A stretch of DNA of 64,000 nucleotides from Batillaria attramentaria (Eukaryota; Mollusca; Gastropoda; Batillariidae), in the NCBI GenBank assembly GCA_018292915.2, contig JACVVK020000397.1:270501-334500 (forward strand). The letters run 5' to 3'. The notes below the pieces were generated by a model. The model did not search any database, was not told where the DNA came from, and worked only from the letters and a program-made list of their open reading frames with translations. The position numbers and the translations under genes are program-made. This document shows, piece after piece, positions 32,858 to 45,381 of the stretch (position 1 is the stretch's first letter; every line of letters begins with the position of its first letter).

Positions 32858-34162
32858 CGAGGGCCTCTCATTATGTTTTGCAACCTGGCTTTACAAGAAC
32901 ACTTACAACCAATCTGTCTACTCAAGGTTTTGGAAGAACCTCCCACCAGCTTGTACACAATTTGCCATCCCCTCAAACAGCAGTCCATGACACCCGACCA
33001 CGTTGACTGGGGTAGGTACAAAATGACACCCTCGAACAATGATCGGGCATCTTCTGCGCTCCGAAACTGCTTTCCCTTCAACTGCCTCTTGACGGAAGGA
33101 AACAAAAAACAGTCACAGGGGGCTCAGTCAGGGGAATATGATGGGTGGGTACCAGCTGAACATTATTTTCGGCTAGACAGTCCAAAGTTGCAGCTACTAT
33201 ATGCGCGCTGGCACTTTCGTGGTGAAGCAGTAGACCACGGACACCCGCTCGGGGACGCTGTTTGCATCATGTCTGGAAGACTTTAAGCAAACAGTGGTTA
33301 ACAAACCAGTCAGCCATAGCCGTCTTTCTGTCCTCACTGTATGGTGCCAAAGTGGCCAGATTTTGCTAAGAAACAGGCTATCATTTGTTTGGAAGCACTT
33401 CTGTTTCGTTTCAATTTCATAGGTGGGTTCTCACCTGGGAAGACCCACACCGCCGACTGTTGCTTCGTTTCGGGGTCGTATTGGTATGCCCAGGTTTTGT
33501 CTCCTGTTATGATGTCCCAGACCCGAGGGGACCTTCCTCCGTCAAAATTTCTTAGTATGTGGGTGCACCAGTCCACCCTACCCCGTTTCTGCTCTTCACT
33601 CAGGTTGTAGGGCGCCCAACGGACACAACGTTTCCTTACGCCAAGGCAGTCGTGAAGAATGCAAAACAGATTTCCCGATGAAATCTGCATGATATCCTGT
33701 ATTTCAGCGTACATCAGTTTTGGGTCCTTCTTTAATCAGGGATTCTATCCTAGAGACGTTTTCTGGGGTAGCGGCCGTAGCCATTCGACCACAACGGTCA
33801 TCGTCTTTAACTGTTGTCTGGCCAAACATGAACTGTCGGAACCACATGAACACAGTGGCTTCGGGCGGAGATTGATCTCCAATACAGTTTTTAAAACTTT
33901 GAAAGCAGCCCTGAAAAGATTTTCCCCGGCAGTAGTCATAATACATCATGGCTCGAAAATCCCTTCCAGAAAGGTCAACACTGCTGGCAAAAGACCCGTC
34001 ACCCTTACCGGACATTTTGTCGCATGGAATATAATCGGTTGTACGGAATCAAGTAATGTTTTTGTCATTGGTATTTTTTAAGTGGTCTACAATGTGATCT
34101 AAACAGAAAATTAGTGGCGTTATTAGTTCGTCCAGGTTGCAAAACATAATGAGTGGCCCTCG
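32858..34162 (-). mobile_element. Inactive mariner transposon
   Basis: It is 1305 bp, flanked by TA on both sides (32856-32857, 34163-34164). It has about 31-bp TIRs starting cgagggcc and reading tcattatgttttgcaacctg on each strand, with one mismatch. Minus-strand fragments cover a mariner transposase: the HTH region (about 34015-33710), then HDCLGVRKRC and the first catalytic block TGDKTWAYQYDP (33714-33334; the usual Glu after D is Lys). Next comes a region reading LLHHESASAH, where the HHDN aspartate is replaced. The C-terminal FPSVKRQLKGKQF block follows (to about 32900). Stops and frameshifts separate the pieces, so it is dead. It sits between LDLa exons 2 and 3. Confidence 0.93.
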
Positions 34163-34629
34163 TACTCCTTTTGACTGACCGTGACCCATTCCACAGTTGC
34201 GCCAAGTAGGCTTCTGTCTCTCAAGTTTATGTTTGTATTTCAACAGAAACTTCAAACACTAGAGGCGTCATGGCATAGACATTGACAAGATCATTGCTGA
34301 CACATCTCGTTTGAATGACCTCACACAAGTTGCCCATGGAAAACTGTAGCATTGTAATTTTCTCAGGAGCTACGAATACCAGAGACACCTAAATTAGAGT
34401 GATAGTCGACAGTGATAAAACCTTTACAACTATACTCTTTACAACTATACTCTTTGGAATGACCTTGAACCATTTCACAAGTGAGCGAAGTAGAAACAAA
34501 AATGAAGTCGAGAAATCTGAAACCACCTCGTTTTATTTTGAGTGGGAATGGGGGAAGGCGATGAGGAGCTTACAGCCTGCCAGCCTCACCGTCAACAAAA
34601 TCATGCCGGATGTTACCTCTTTCTTGCAG

Positions 34630-34743
34630 CCAACCTGGCGTGTCCTGGCAAGTCGTTCCGCTGTGACAATGGCGCGTGCATTCCGTTATCATGGCGCTGT
34701 GACGGGAAGGAGGACTGTGGGGACAATTCTGACGAACAATGCC
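34630..34743 (+). CDS. GRL101-like: LDL-receptor class A domain exon 3
   Basis: The acceptor is ctttcttgcag and the donor gtgagt, giving 114 bp in phase 1/1. It encodes [16 protein letters not shown], then WRCDGKEDC and DNSDEQC, a complete LDLa module. It is the third in a row of symmetric exons and can splice straight to the large receptor exon at 50629. The 15.9-kb intron that would result contains the Kolobok-like transposon. Confidence 0.88.
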
Positions 34744-35056
34744 GTGAGTAGTTGTGTTGTGCTGTTGCTGTTGTTGATGATGATGATGATGATAATGATG
34801 ATGATGATGGTACAGTAGTAGTTGTGGTAGACGCATACAGCATGGAATCAGTGCAAGGACAAATAGTGCATCCCTTTAGACTACACAAGAATAGAACCAC
34901 ACACACACAGACATACATACATACAGGCACATATACAGAGTTGTCCTTTTTAAATTTGTTTTCTTGTTTTGTAATTTATCTACTTTAAAGTTCAACTGTC
35001 AAAGGAAAAAGCAGTCAAAATACGTTACAAAAACAAATCGTTTCGTCCTAGTCAGC

Positions 35057-35290
35057 AGTGTCTCAGCTTTCACAGAATGCCTATGTTTACCGGGCAAAAG
35101 TGTGCCATTATTCTTACAGTTAATTTTGTTGTTGTCGTTGCTGCAAGGTGCTACTTGCTTCTGTCCCATTGCTTTTCGCAGAAACATAGCATCCCATCCG
35201 GGGGGGTTCCCTTATCCCGTCTGGGGATTTCAAGTAATATCATCAAAATTTATGGTACTCCATCCGGGCTCTTTGGAGTTGCACATGCAA
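35057..35290. repeat. Dispersed repeat, inverted partner of 49615-49830
   Basis: Phrases such as aaaagtgtgccattatt, gaaacatagcatcccatccg and actccatccgggctctt match the reverse complement of 49620-49820 with small indels. No coding capacity. Confidence 0.8.
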
Positions 35291-37453
35291 TTACAGAGGT
35301 AAAACTGACACAAAGCCAAGGAAAACAACTTTCAAAGTTTTTTGATATCCACGAATGTAGACCAAATTGATGGATAATCTGTAAATTAGCTACAAGGAGG
35401 CGGGTGACAAACCGAATGGACAGATACACAATAAATATTTCAATATGGGTTCCGCATCTCCAAGCAAAGAATGCGAAAGCTGAAGCTATTTTAGCAGTGG
35501 AATGTGTATTGTATTTTGTTGATTTAGAAAAGAAGATATCTTGTACAAGAATCTACGAATCTTATCGTTAAAAAGCCATGAGTTAGTGATAACCCTTTCT
35601 GTTGACATATTTTCTGAGTCTCGATCACCAAAGACCTTGAAAACTGTATGCGATGTTTGCTTTTACGGCCTGGCTATAAGCAGATATTTCCCACTTCAAA
35701 ACAAAAATTGTTCGCATGAATGACGTGAGTGACCCGTTTACTGCGTCTCACATTCGGCAGAATCACACCAGTCTTTCCCCGACATGTATATCAATCATTG
35801 AAGGTAACACCATTTGTGCCGGCTGTACCCATCCGTCCTGCGCAGGTAGGGCAGTCCAAGAGTGCTGCACCACCTCCGCACGTGAACGCTAATTTTAGAC
35901 AGAACAGTTCCATTGCCATTTTCTCAGAATCTCTCAGGAGTGACACCAAACATGGCATGCTCATAGACAGTAAGTAGGCCTTTCAAAGCACAATGCTGTC
36001 TGTTTTGAAATTTGATATGGCTTTTTCTCAGAATGTACAAAGACCAGAGGCATTAAACTTGCCATGATGATAGGCATTGTTAAGACTGACATACCTGTAT
36101 TCAATGACCTGAAGACAAGGTCAAGGCCATACAAAAAAACTTCGAAAAACTTTAACATCGACATTTTCTCAGAATCTGTGAACAGCAGAGGCAACAAGTT
36201 TGACTTGCTGATAGACAGCGACAAGACCTTTGAAAATATACCCTTTGGAATGAACTTGACTCAAGGCCAAGGTCATTAAGGTTGTCTGTTTGGAAATTTA
36301 ATATGCGCATATTCTCAGAATTTACAAAGACCAGAGGCATTAAACTTGGCATGTTGATAGACATTGTTAAGACCTTTACTGACATACCTGTATTCAGTGA
36401 CCTTGAATCAAGCTCAAGGCCAAACAAGCTGTTGGTGGAAAACTTTTAAAAAGTTAACGTTGGCATTTTATCAGAAACAAACAGCAAGGGCACCAAACGT
36501 GGGTTGATGATAGGCAGCAATAATACCTATTTAGGTGTACCCTCTTAACTGACCTTGATCAAAAGATCAAGGTCATTAGAGCTGTCTGGTCTGAATTTTG
36601 ACGTTGGCATTTTCGCAAGAATTACAAACACCAGAGGCACCAAACGTGGCATAGTAATAAATGTTGATAAGATCCTTACGAACACATCTTGTTTGAATGA
36701 CCGTGACCAAGGTCAAGGCCATACTCGCTCTCCAGGGGAAACTGTAACAATTGCAAGTCTCAGAACCTACGATCACCAGAGACACCTAACTTGACATGAT
36801 ATCAGTCACTGATAAGTCCTTTACAGCCGTACTCTTTTGAATGACCTTGGCCTACTTCACAAGTGAGTCAAGTAGGCTTCTGTCTCTCTAGTTTTTATAT
36901 TCTGTTTCATATTGTTGTCTTGTTTCCTGTTATTTCTGTTTGCTTTCATATGCTACGCAGTTTCTGATTTTCAAGAGCATAGCATGTAGATGCACGTTAC
37001 ACACAGTAGTTTTCGAAAATGGGAGAGCGGAATGAGGGGATACATGGTCTGTTGTGGATACGGTTCCACAAGTTACTGCTCTCATTTTCTCACATACTTA
37101 CATACAGACCAGTTAAGCACAACAACAACAACAAAACCCCCAAATAAACTCAAAACGGGTATGACTGAAAGACCAACCCGAGAGGTGCACTATTTTCTGA
37201 GGAGAAATACTAATTTGTATGCTAAACTTAACCCCCCAACTGATTTTTAAAAAAACCGGTTATACGACCGTAATATTAGCAAAAACCTTGTTCGTTCACC
37301 TGTGGCGCGTTTTATAGAGCGAGGAAAACAAGCCCCTACGTAGCGGGAGAGCAGCTAGGCGTTTTATAGGTCAAGGCGACTTAGCCCCTAGCTGAGGAAA
37401 GTTAGACCCTCGCAGGAGGTGCTACATTTGCTAGACAAGATGGCGGCTGTACG

Positions 37454-38752
37454 TGTAGCGCCCCGGGTGTGGGGTCGTCGTGGTTGTCGGGAACGCTACA
37501 GATTTAGTTTAGTGAGCTACTCTGACATGTGTGTTTAGGATGACTGAAGTGCGGAAGAGTATTGCATCATACTGTCGGGCCTACGTGCCACACACATCTA
37601 CGCACTCAATCACTCATCAAACTTACACTATCTCTCGAAAGAAACAACTGACAAGAGAGTAAAAATCAGAGTGTTCTCTTATTCCAATAAAAGTTACATG
37701 CGAATCATATGAATCGTTAAATGTAATAAGGCAACACAGATTCGGCTCAAAATATATGAGCGTGATAATTAATATTTGTCGGGCAACAAACTAGAGACTA
37801 CTAAACACTACTCTACAAATATAACAAAAGAGAAACTAAGCTGCTGAATGTGGGACGGGACAGTATAGCTGAAAGTAACGGGGAGTGGACAATTCCGTGA
37901 ATAATGTAAACCGAGAGCGCGGTCACTCTGTGAATGGAATTCCTTATTCTGCGTAGTGACCGTCGGTACTGAATGAACAGACAATACACACTCGGCCGCG
38001 TGTGTGCTGCGTGTTACACAAGAAGCTGGGAAACCTCCCTCTCTGACTGGGCATGAAACAAAGGAGCCTGACACTAGAGTATCTCTCACTAATGAACAAC
38101 GTTCTATCTCTCTGTCAATCTAAACCAGGAGTACAAATTTACATAACCGTTAATTTACGTAACTGTTCTGATTAGTACTGTTAACTATCAGATCTCTTAG
38201 AGTACTTCGAACTATTACAAGTATCTTCCTACTTTACACTATAACCAACTGTTCTCTAGTTCAAAAGGGAATAAAATGAGACACAGTCACCGTTTATCTG
38301 ACGACTAATTCCAAGTCCGAATTCAGTGGTTCCAAACACAGTTCACAAATAATCCAAAACCGAATCACAGTTTCTCCTCAATTCACATAGTTCCTAATAG
38401 AAGAGGCATCCAGTAACAGGTCCAATACTGGTCACAATATACTGACTCCAGAGGCTGAGAGGCTAAGCCTGAACATAAGAAGTGAGGAAGATTCGAGGCC
38501 GGGCTGGAGGGACGACACACAGTCTCTGGGACTCTCAGAAAGCGACTGAGGAAAACGCGGGAAACTCTCGCTATTATAAGGCTCTATCTTTAGTGCTTAT
38601 ACAAGAAATCACGCGCTCATCACGCGATCACGTGGCCAGCGCACGTGAAAACTGACCCTCCACTGTGGCTAGCTGGACCCAATTTAAAAGTGCGCCTGTA
38701 CTAAGAATGGCGGCTTTACTAAACACAAACATAGCGAAGTGTCTTCGCTACA
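37454..38752. mobile_element. Solo LTR (TGTAGCG...CGCTACA)
   Basis: The element begins TGTAGCG at 37454 and ends CGCTACA at 38752 (1299 bp). TACG occurs directly before (37450-37453) and directly after (38753-38756), as a 4-bp target duplication. The flanks caagatggcggctgtacg and catggtgcgac read as continuous host or transposon sequence. It has no coding region. The TG/CA ends and 4-bp duplication fit a retrotransposon LTR; a DNA element with 7-bp TIRs is the alternative. Confidence 0.65.
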
Positions 38753-38999
38753 TACGCATGGTGCGACTCGATGATGGCAGTTTTTTTTTTTTTTTTTTTT
38801 TTTCAATTTTGTGGTGAACGAATCAAGATAGAGGCGTCTGCAGAAATATATGTTATTCTTTTTACTTTTTGTCTCTATTGTTGCCTTTCTTGCGAATTAA
38901 GCTTTGAATAACAATGTAATCGAGTCGATAGCGGTGTGGTACACATGTCAACGCGCGTCGCACACAATCTTCCGCCATCTTGAAATGGGTAGATACAGC

Positions 39000-39163
39000 T
39001 AGCTTCCGGCTGTGACCGTTTCGTAGTTCGCTCGTCTCGCTATTCTAGCTCGCCTCGGTCTGTAAAACGCACGTCAGGTAGCTTCCGGCTGTGACCGTTT
39101 CGTAATCCGCTCGTCTCGCTCGCCTCGCTATTCTAGCTCGCCTCGGTCTGTAAAACGCACGTC
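39000..39163 (+). repeat. About 80-bp direct duplication upstream of the transposase gene
   Basis: The sequence tagcttccggctgtgaccgt through tgtaaaacgcacgt occurs at 39000-39074 and again at 39079-39163. The second copy has an extra ctcgcctcg. It lies 60 bp upstream of the transposase ATG, so it may be promoter or sub-terminal binding sequence. Confidence 0.85.
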
Positions 39164-39194
39164 TGTTGAAACCGAGCTGGGTCATGAAACCGGA

Positions 39195-39212
39195 TGTGAC
39201 GTCAGTTTGGTG
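39195..39212 (+). promoter_or_regulatory. CRE-containing 18-bp motif at the transposase start
   Basis: tgtgacgtcagtttggtg contains the full palindromic CRE core TGACGTCA and lies 10 bp before the ATG at 39222. The exact reverse complement is at 48194-48211 upstream of the facing gene. It could be a shared promoter element or a transposase binding site. Confidence 0.6.
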
Positions 39213-39221
39213 CTTAGCAAT

Positions 39222-42200
39222 ATGGCCGACCACTGGGACGACCACACGTATTTTCAAGACGCGAACACTGACTCGCCGAAGTTCAAAAGGAAACGGACCG
39301 GGAAGAGTTGTTGTGTAGCAGAGTGCTGCAACAAAAACTCCGATGGGGTTAGTATCCACGGCTTCCCGACAAATCCATCGATCACTACGGCGGCAGTGGA
39401 TAAATTTTGTGAAGACATGCCGAGCCGACTTCACAGCTCCGACAGCTAACAGTGTCATTTGCGAAAAACACTTCTCAGCAGACTGTTACCCACTGCAGTA
39501 CAGGCTGAGGGAAGAGATGGGAATCCGTGTGACCAAAAAGGATTTGCTTCCTGGATCGGTACCGACCATCCAAAAGTGTTTCACGCCGGCAACCAGCACG
39601 AATGGGTCGACCATCGGTACTGACTCAACCGTGACTTCCGTGGCATCACAGTCACAGACAACATGTACGGTGGTGACCACCACACGAAAGAGGCCGTTGG
39701 TTTCCTGCACAGTCCAGCCAGTTACATCGAAGCCTCGGACAGCATACGCTAAACGGGAACACCAGCGAGTACGTATAAAAATGTAGTTCATACATGCTAA
39801 TCACTGTTTCAGCATTTTATGCGCCTTGAATGCACGGCTGCTGTGTTCCTAAAATTAATGTGCATTTGACATGTACATGTAACTTAATATATTTCTATGT
39901 AATTATTTTGTTAGATTATGAAAGATTCAGTTGTAGGCAAACCAACAAGAAAATTGTAATGTATATATAGTGTACATTGCACGACAAAATTGAATACCGG
40001 CAATGTCATCAGTGCACAGATCTATACTGAGATAGGGACTAAACTGAAACTTTGCTGAAAATGAAAGTAAGTGTACTCACTTTATTGCTTTAGGTTATCA
40101 AGGAGATACTTGCAGTCAGTGACAATGAGGAGGAAAAAGAAGAAGAAAGAAAAGAAGAAGAAAACAGGACAGTGGAGACACAGACCACTATGACACTGAT
40201 TGTAAGTCCATGGCATTCTCAGCGTCTTATTTCCACTTAATAATGCATCACTCTCACTATAATTATATATAATTATTTACTTACAGTACCGTATCTGCGT
40301 GTGCGTGCACGTGTGTGTGTGCATCTAATTCTGTTTTGCGTTGGTGTATTACCTCTTTTGTGTTGATATCTCCACAACTTGTCATGAGTTTAACACAACA
40401 GTGTAAATTAATTCTGACATACTTTTTCCTTGTTTACTGTAGCCTAAGATGCCTGTGAAGAAGTGCAGCAAGGGGACACAGGTGGACCCTCCTATGAGGC
40501 ACAAAGGTTTGTAATTTGCCTTTTCAGTTCCTTGCTCTTTTGTGAGTTTGCCATCTACTGCATGTATGTACCCATGTGTTTGCATGATGAAGTGATCATG
40601 TGTTGGTGTAAGTATGCTTTTGAACTATGTCATAGTAATTAGTGGGTAAGGGAAATGGTTCATTCTTTGCCTTATCTGTACATTACAGGTGTGCAGACAT
40701 ATAGTGAGAGCAGGAAATCAACCAGTACACAGTGTCAGTTGACTTTGGAGACAGGATACCAGCATGCCTTACCAACTAGTCAGGATGATAAAGCGAGCAG
40801 TGCCACAGTGACACCAGCTTTGACACCCGTAAAGGCAGGCATGTGTGATCCTGAGTGGTCTCCGATGGAGGAAGAGAGTGAAGAGGAGTTTGATGATCCC
40901 AGTACTATGTGAGTATTCTTTTCACTTTGCATCGCTTTTAAGGTTTCAAGGGAAATGTGATTGTGTGTGTGTATTTTAATGTTTATTTATTGTTGTTTGT
41001 ACATAAAAGCGTGTTTGTAACATCATTTGTGTCTAATTAATTGACTACATGTATATGATTTCTGTGTTAATGTGGGATGGTGGTAAAACTGGTATATATG
41101 TTAGTGACTGAATATTGTGTACTAAACACTTATTTTTGTCCTTGCCTTAGTGCATGTTGTTTTTTAGTGCCTTCATTAGCAGCATTTCATTCTTAGTCAA
41201 TTTTTTAAAATAAATATTTCTTATTTTATATATATTACATGTAGTATAAATTTATATTATTAATGCACTCTTGCAGTCCCTTGCCAGAGATACTGCCAAA
41301 GGAGCGGAAGTTTATTGTGTTCCAAACACAACTATTGCAGTTGTTTGAGCACTGTTTTGCATGTGGACAAGTAGCCCTTCCATCTGTGAGGCATGTGAAG
41401 GGCTCCTTTGTTCGCATTGAGCAAGAGTGCTCAAATGCTGGCTGCAGAGAAAAGAGCCACACATGGGACAGCCAGCCTTTCATAAAGGATATACCAGCTG
41501 GTAATATCCTGATGTCTTCCAGCATACTGTTCTCAGGTAAATTTTTATTACAGCACCGGCCCCCGTAGTGTAGTGGTTAGCACTTCGGATCATGGACCGG
41601 GAGACCCGGGTTCGAATCCCAGCCGAGGCAAGCGGGATTTTTCCTACCTAGGTCGGCTCCTACCCAGAGCGGGTGTGCTATGGGCCCGATGGGGAGGCTG
41701 TTGCCACACAGCCGAGTTTCACCCACTTCACGGGTGCGACTTTGGGGGTGCTTCCCTTAGTATGACACGTCTTATGATGTGGATGATTACACGGCCGGCA
41801 CCGCAGGTGCCGTACTTCCCGGGCCTGGTTAATGCCGGGATATTTATGACAGCAAGCGTGGAATGCGGCCCTGTCTCGCAGTCCCAAACCACACGGACCT
41901 CCATAGCATCATCTTACTATCATCCTCATCTCCATCATCATGCATAATAAAAATTGTCCCAGCTTGCGAGTCCTCCGTGGGTTCCACCCATGACCTGGGA
42001 GGAACACCACTGGAGCTGGCAAAGAGTTGGGGCAGCAAAAAAAAAAAAAAAAAAATTTTATTACATTTTATAACATCCTGAAGCATGCAACTGTTCCTGA
42101 TTACAAACAGCTGCTTGAATTTCTACTAATGCTGAAATGGTCATTGTTGTATACATTAAGTGATACCATTCAAAGCATACAGTATTACTGGTGACAGAGT

Positions 42201-45200
42201 ATGTAGTGTGCAGTACGTGGCCTACTAAGTCACTGTTTAACAAATAACTGTAATTTGTAAACTTTCATGCAATTGCTGTTTCTTTTCTTCTCCACAACAG
42301 TTTTGGGTTAGGCGGCCAACTTTGCTGAGTATCATTACTGGATGTGACTGTTACAGTCTTTTGAACCTTTTTCACCAAAGATACCGCACGCTGCATACAT
42401 TGCCGCTAACTCCGCCACATACACTGTCGCCAGCAAGATTGTACACTTTGTTATCAGTTGGGGTTTTTTTGTTAGCTCTGTATTGAATGCATTTCTTTGT
42501 CTCCAGGTGCACTTCCCTCAAAGGTGTTCAGGTTTCTTCACCACTTTAATGTTGCAGCCATCTCAGATGATGCATTTTTTGATCACCAAAGCGCATTTGT
42601 GTGTGTGAGTATTTTACTGTTTACACATTAGGACGGAGCCAAACATGGGCCTTTCTGTCCTTTCTATAAAAGAGAGAGAGAGCCTACCAGCATGCAACTT
42701 TTTCTCTGTAAATCAAAGCTATCAACATACTACTATTAGTATTAATACTAATACCAGTTTCAGGTTGTCGCACCCAGCTTTACAGTCAGTTTAGCAAGTG
42801 TTCTGTTGGCCTGTAGGCATGAAGACACCCTGTCTTTTTTCCCTTATCTTTCAGCCTTCCATTGACATGGTGTGGCATCGTTTCCGCAATGAGTATATCA
42901 CCTTTATGAGGGAGCGGTGCCAACCTTTGGTGCTTGGTGGTGATGGCCGAGCTGATACACCCGGTCATTCAGCCAAATTTGGCACCTACAGTCTGCTGGA
43001 CATGGACATCATGAAAGTGGTGGACGTCCAGCTGGTACAGGTCAGTTTCTTTCTCACTCATACTTACTAAATCATCTTTTCATATTCAGTGTGCTTTGTA
43101 TACACTAATACAGCAATAATGCTTTGTGCAAAGTCTGTTCTAACCTTTGTCTATTTGGGTGAGAAAAAAGCCTGGCTTAAATTTATGGGGTTACAATGGG
43201 ATGGCTGTCATATTGGAAATGCTCGTAACATGTGCAATAGCAAGTGCTGTGTAAGCTTCAAGTATCTGCCAGTCATACTCAGTCCTATTTTCCAGAGCAA
43301 CGTTGCAGGCGGCAGCGTTAAAATGGAGTTAAAGGGCCTGCAGGACAGCATTCAATCCTTGGCAGATGCTGGTCTGACAGTTGGGCAGCTGGTCACCGAC
43401 CGCCACCCTTCCATTATCAAGTGGGTACGCGAGCACATGCAAGGAACTCAGCATTCTTTCGATGTGTGGCACGTTGTGAAAGGTGTGTAACCCCATGCAA
43501 GTATCTTAATATTGTTATTGCCAGGATTAGTGTATTTCTGTAGTTTGCAGGGAATGCATAGACTGATACAAACACATAACAAAGAAAACTATGGAAAGAA
43601 ACCCGATTTATTTATAATTCAGGCTGACAAATTCGGAAAGAAGGCTATTAGTTTACAACACAGTACATGTAATATTGTCGGACACTAAAGATTTGATTCG
43701 ATTCTCCTGACAGCAAAATTTTTTATCTATAGATGCAGGCTGCAGGAGCAGATCCCCAAAATTGCTGCCTTTAAACAATGAATGAAACAAAGATATGTGG
43801 CAGACAAAAACTGTGCATTTATTATCTGCAAATTTTCCTACATTAAAAAAAATCTGGCAACCATATACATGTCTAATCTCAGCTTGAGAACCACACAACT
43901 TTGACATACTGTGGTACGCACATTTGCCCCAACCTACCCTGACCTACCCCCTCCCTTATGTCTATCTCCATCTGTAAGTGTATCCTACTTGCACGCAGGT
44001 GTGTGGCTATCCGTGTACTATGTTGATGAGTAAAACCTGTGTGTAACATAACTGCATCATAATTAGGTACATGTATAAAGCAAGTTGCTTCCCTTGGTGA
44101 TTATTATAATGATTGTGATGTGTAGCTGTTACTCAGATGGAATGTGTGTGTATGTTGTGAGTGTGTGCATGTTTGTGGCATGTATATATGTACCAAAAAC
44201 AGAAAAAAAAATGATTATTATAAACAAAGGTAATGTCTGTGTTGTCTGTTTCTGTCATATTTTAGTTGCACATTGGTGAATACATTTTTCCCCTTGCAGG
44301 TTTAAAGAAGAAACTGCTGAAGCTGGCATGTGAGAAGGAATGTGGTGCACTCCAGCAGTGGATCAAGTCCATCTGCAATCACCTCTACTGGGTTGCAGTT
44401 TCAACACCAAACGCAGATGGACAGCTGATGCTGGAGAAATGGTGCTCGCTGTCCAATCACCTCCACAACAAGCACCAGCACAAGGGAGCAAAGTTCCCGC
44501 GGTGCCAGCATCCAGACCTGGAAGGAGAAGAGAGAAACAAGAATTGGATAAAAGCAGGTCTGTTTCTTCATGGCTTGTTCTGAAGTCCTTGAAAAGTGGC
44601 TTAAAATTCTCAGGATGCCTAACCAAGTTCAATCTGTCACTGAGTAAGTCAGCATTAGTATTAGTAATTACTTGGGTGTGAATAATCAGTCCTTTTTCTG
44701 TTTTAAAATTCCAGGTACGAAACTGTCTGCTAAACTGACAGACATTCTGGAGTCCCGTCAGATGATGAAGGATGTCCCCATGTTGTCAACTGGACCCCAG
44801 ACAGCATCCATTGAAGGGTTCCACTCGGTACTGAACCACTTTGCCCCAAAGATGTATGGGTTCTCATACTCTGGCATTCTTCACAGGTCAGCAGTTCCAC
44901 AAGTTATGACTCGTCACATGCATTTTAAGCTGCTTTGGTATTATTATAGTGAATTTTCTATTCTTCCAATTTCAGTATGATTAAGACCCTCTCCTACAGG
45001 GTAAGCGTAAATCTCATACAAGGAAGGCTCATTCACAAAAGATATTTCGCCACTTCCTGTTTCAGAAATGTGCTGGCTGCACTACACTTTAACGAAAATA
45101 ACGAGAGGAAACAGGCGACCAGACTGGATGGGACACCACGCTTCCGAGTGGCCTTCAAGAAAGCAAGAAAGTCCTTTGCACTGGAGCCAGTCAAGATCAG

Positions 45201-45350
45201 CTGCACCTATGGTACAGTATATAATTATATATCCATCCACCTCCACCCTGTTAATTGAAGTGACTAATGTTCATATAATTTCTTTGTTACTTTTCTTTTT
45301 ATTTATTTATTTATCTATTATGTTTGGTTTTTCTTTTTCAGTTTTTTTTT

Positions 45351-45381
<31 letters not shown>

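Larger units (their letters stand above)
34270..36860. repeat. Degenerate dispersed/tandem repeat with TCAAGGTCA-type words
   Basis: Units of about 120-160 bp repeat attttctcagaat, accagaggcaccaaac/attaaacttggcatg, atagacattgttaagacctt and a terminal caaggtcaaggccat. Copies lie at 34270-34480, 35570-35990, 36000-36300 and 36300-36850, and related ones occur at 49990-50540 and 63820-64000. They are intronic and non-coding. No receptor exon is seen in 34744-50628 apart from the nested transposon genes. Confidence 0.75.
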
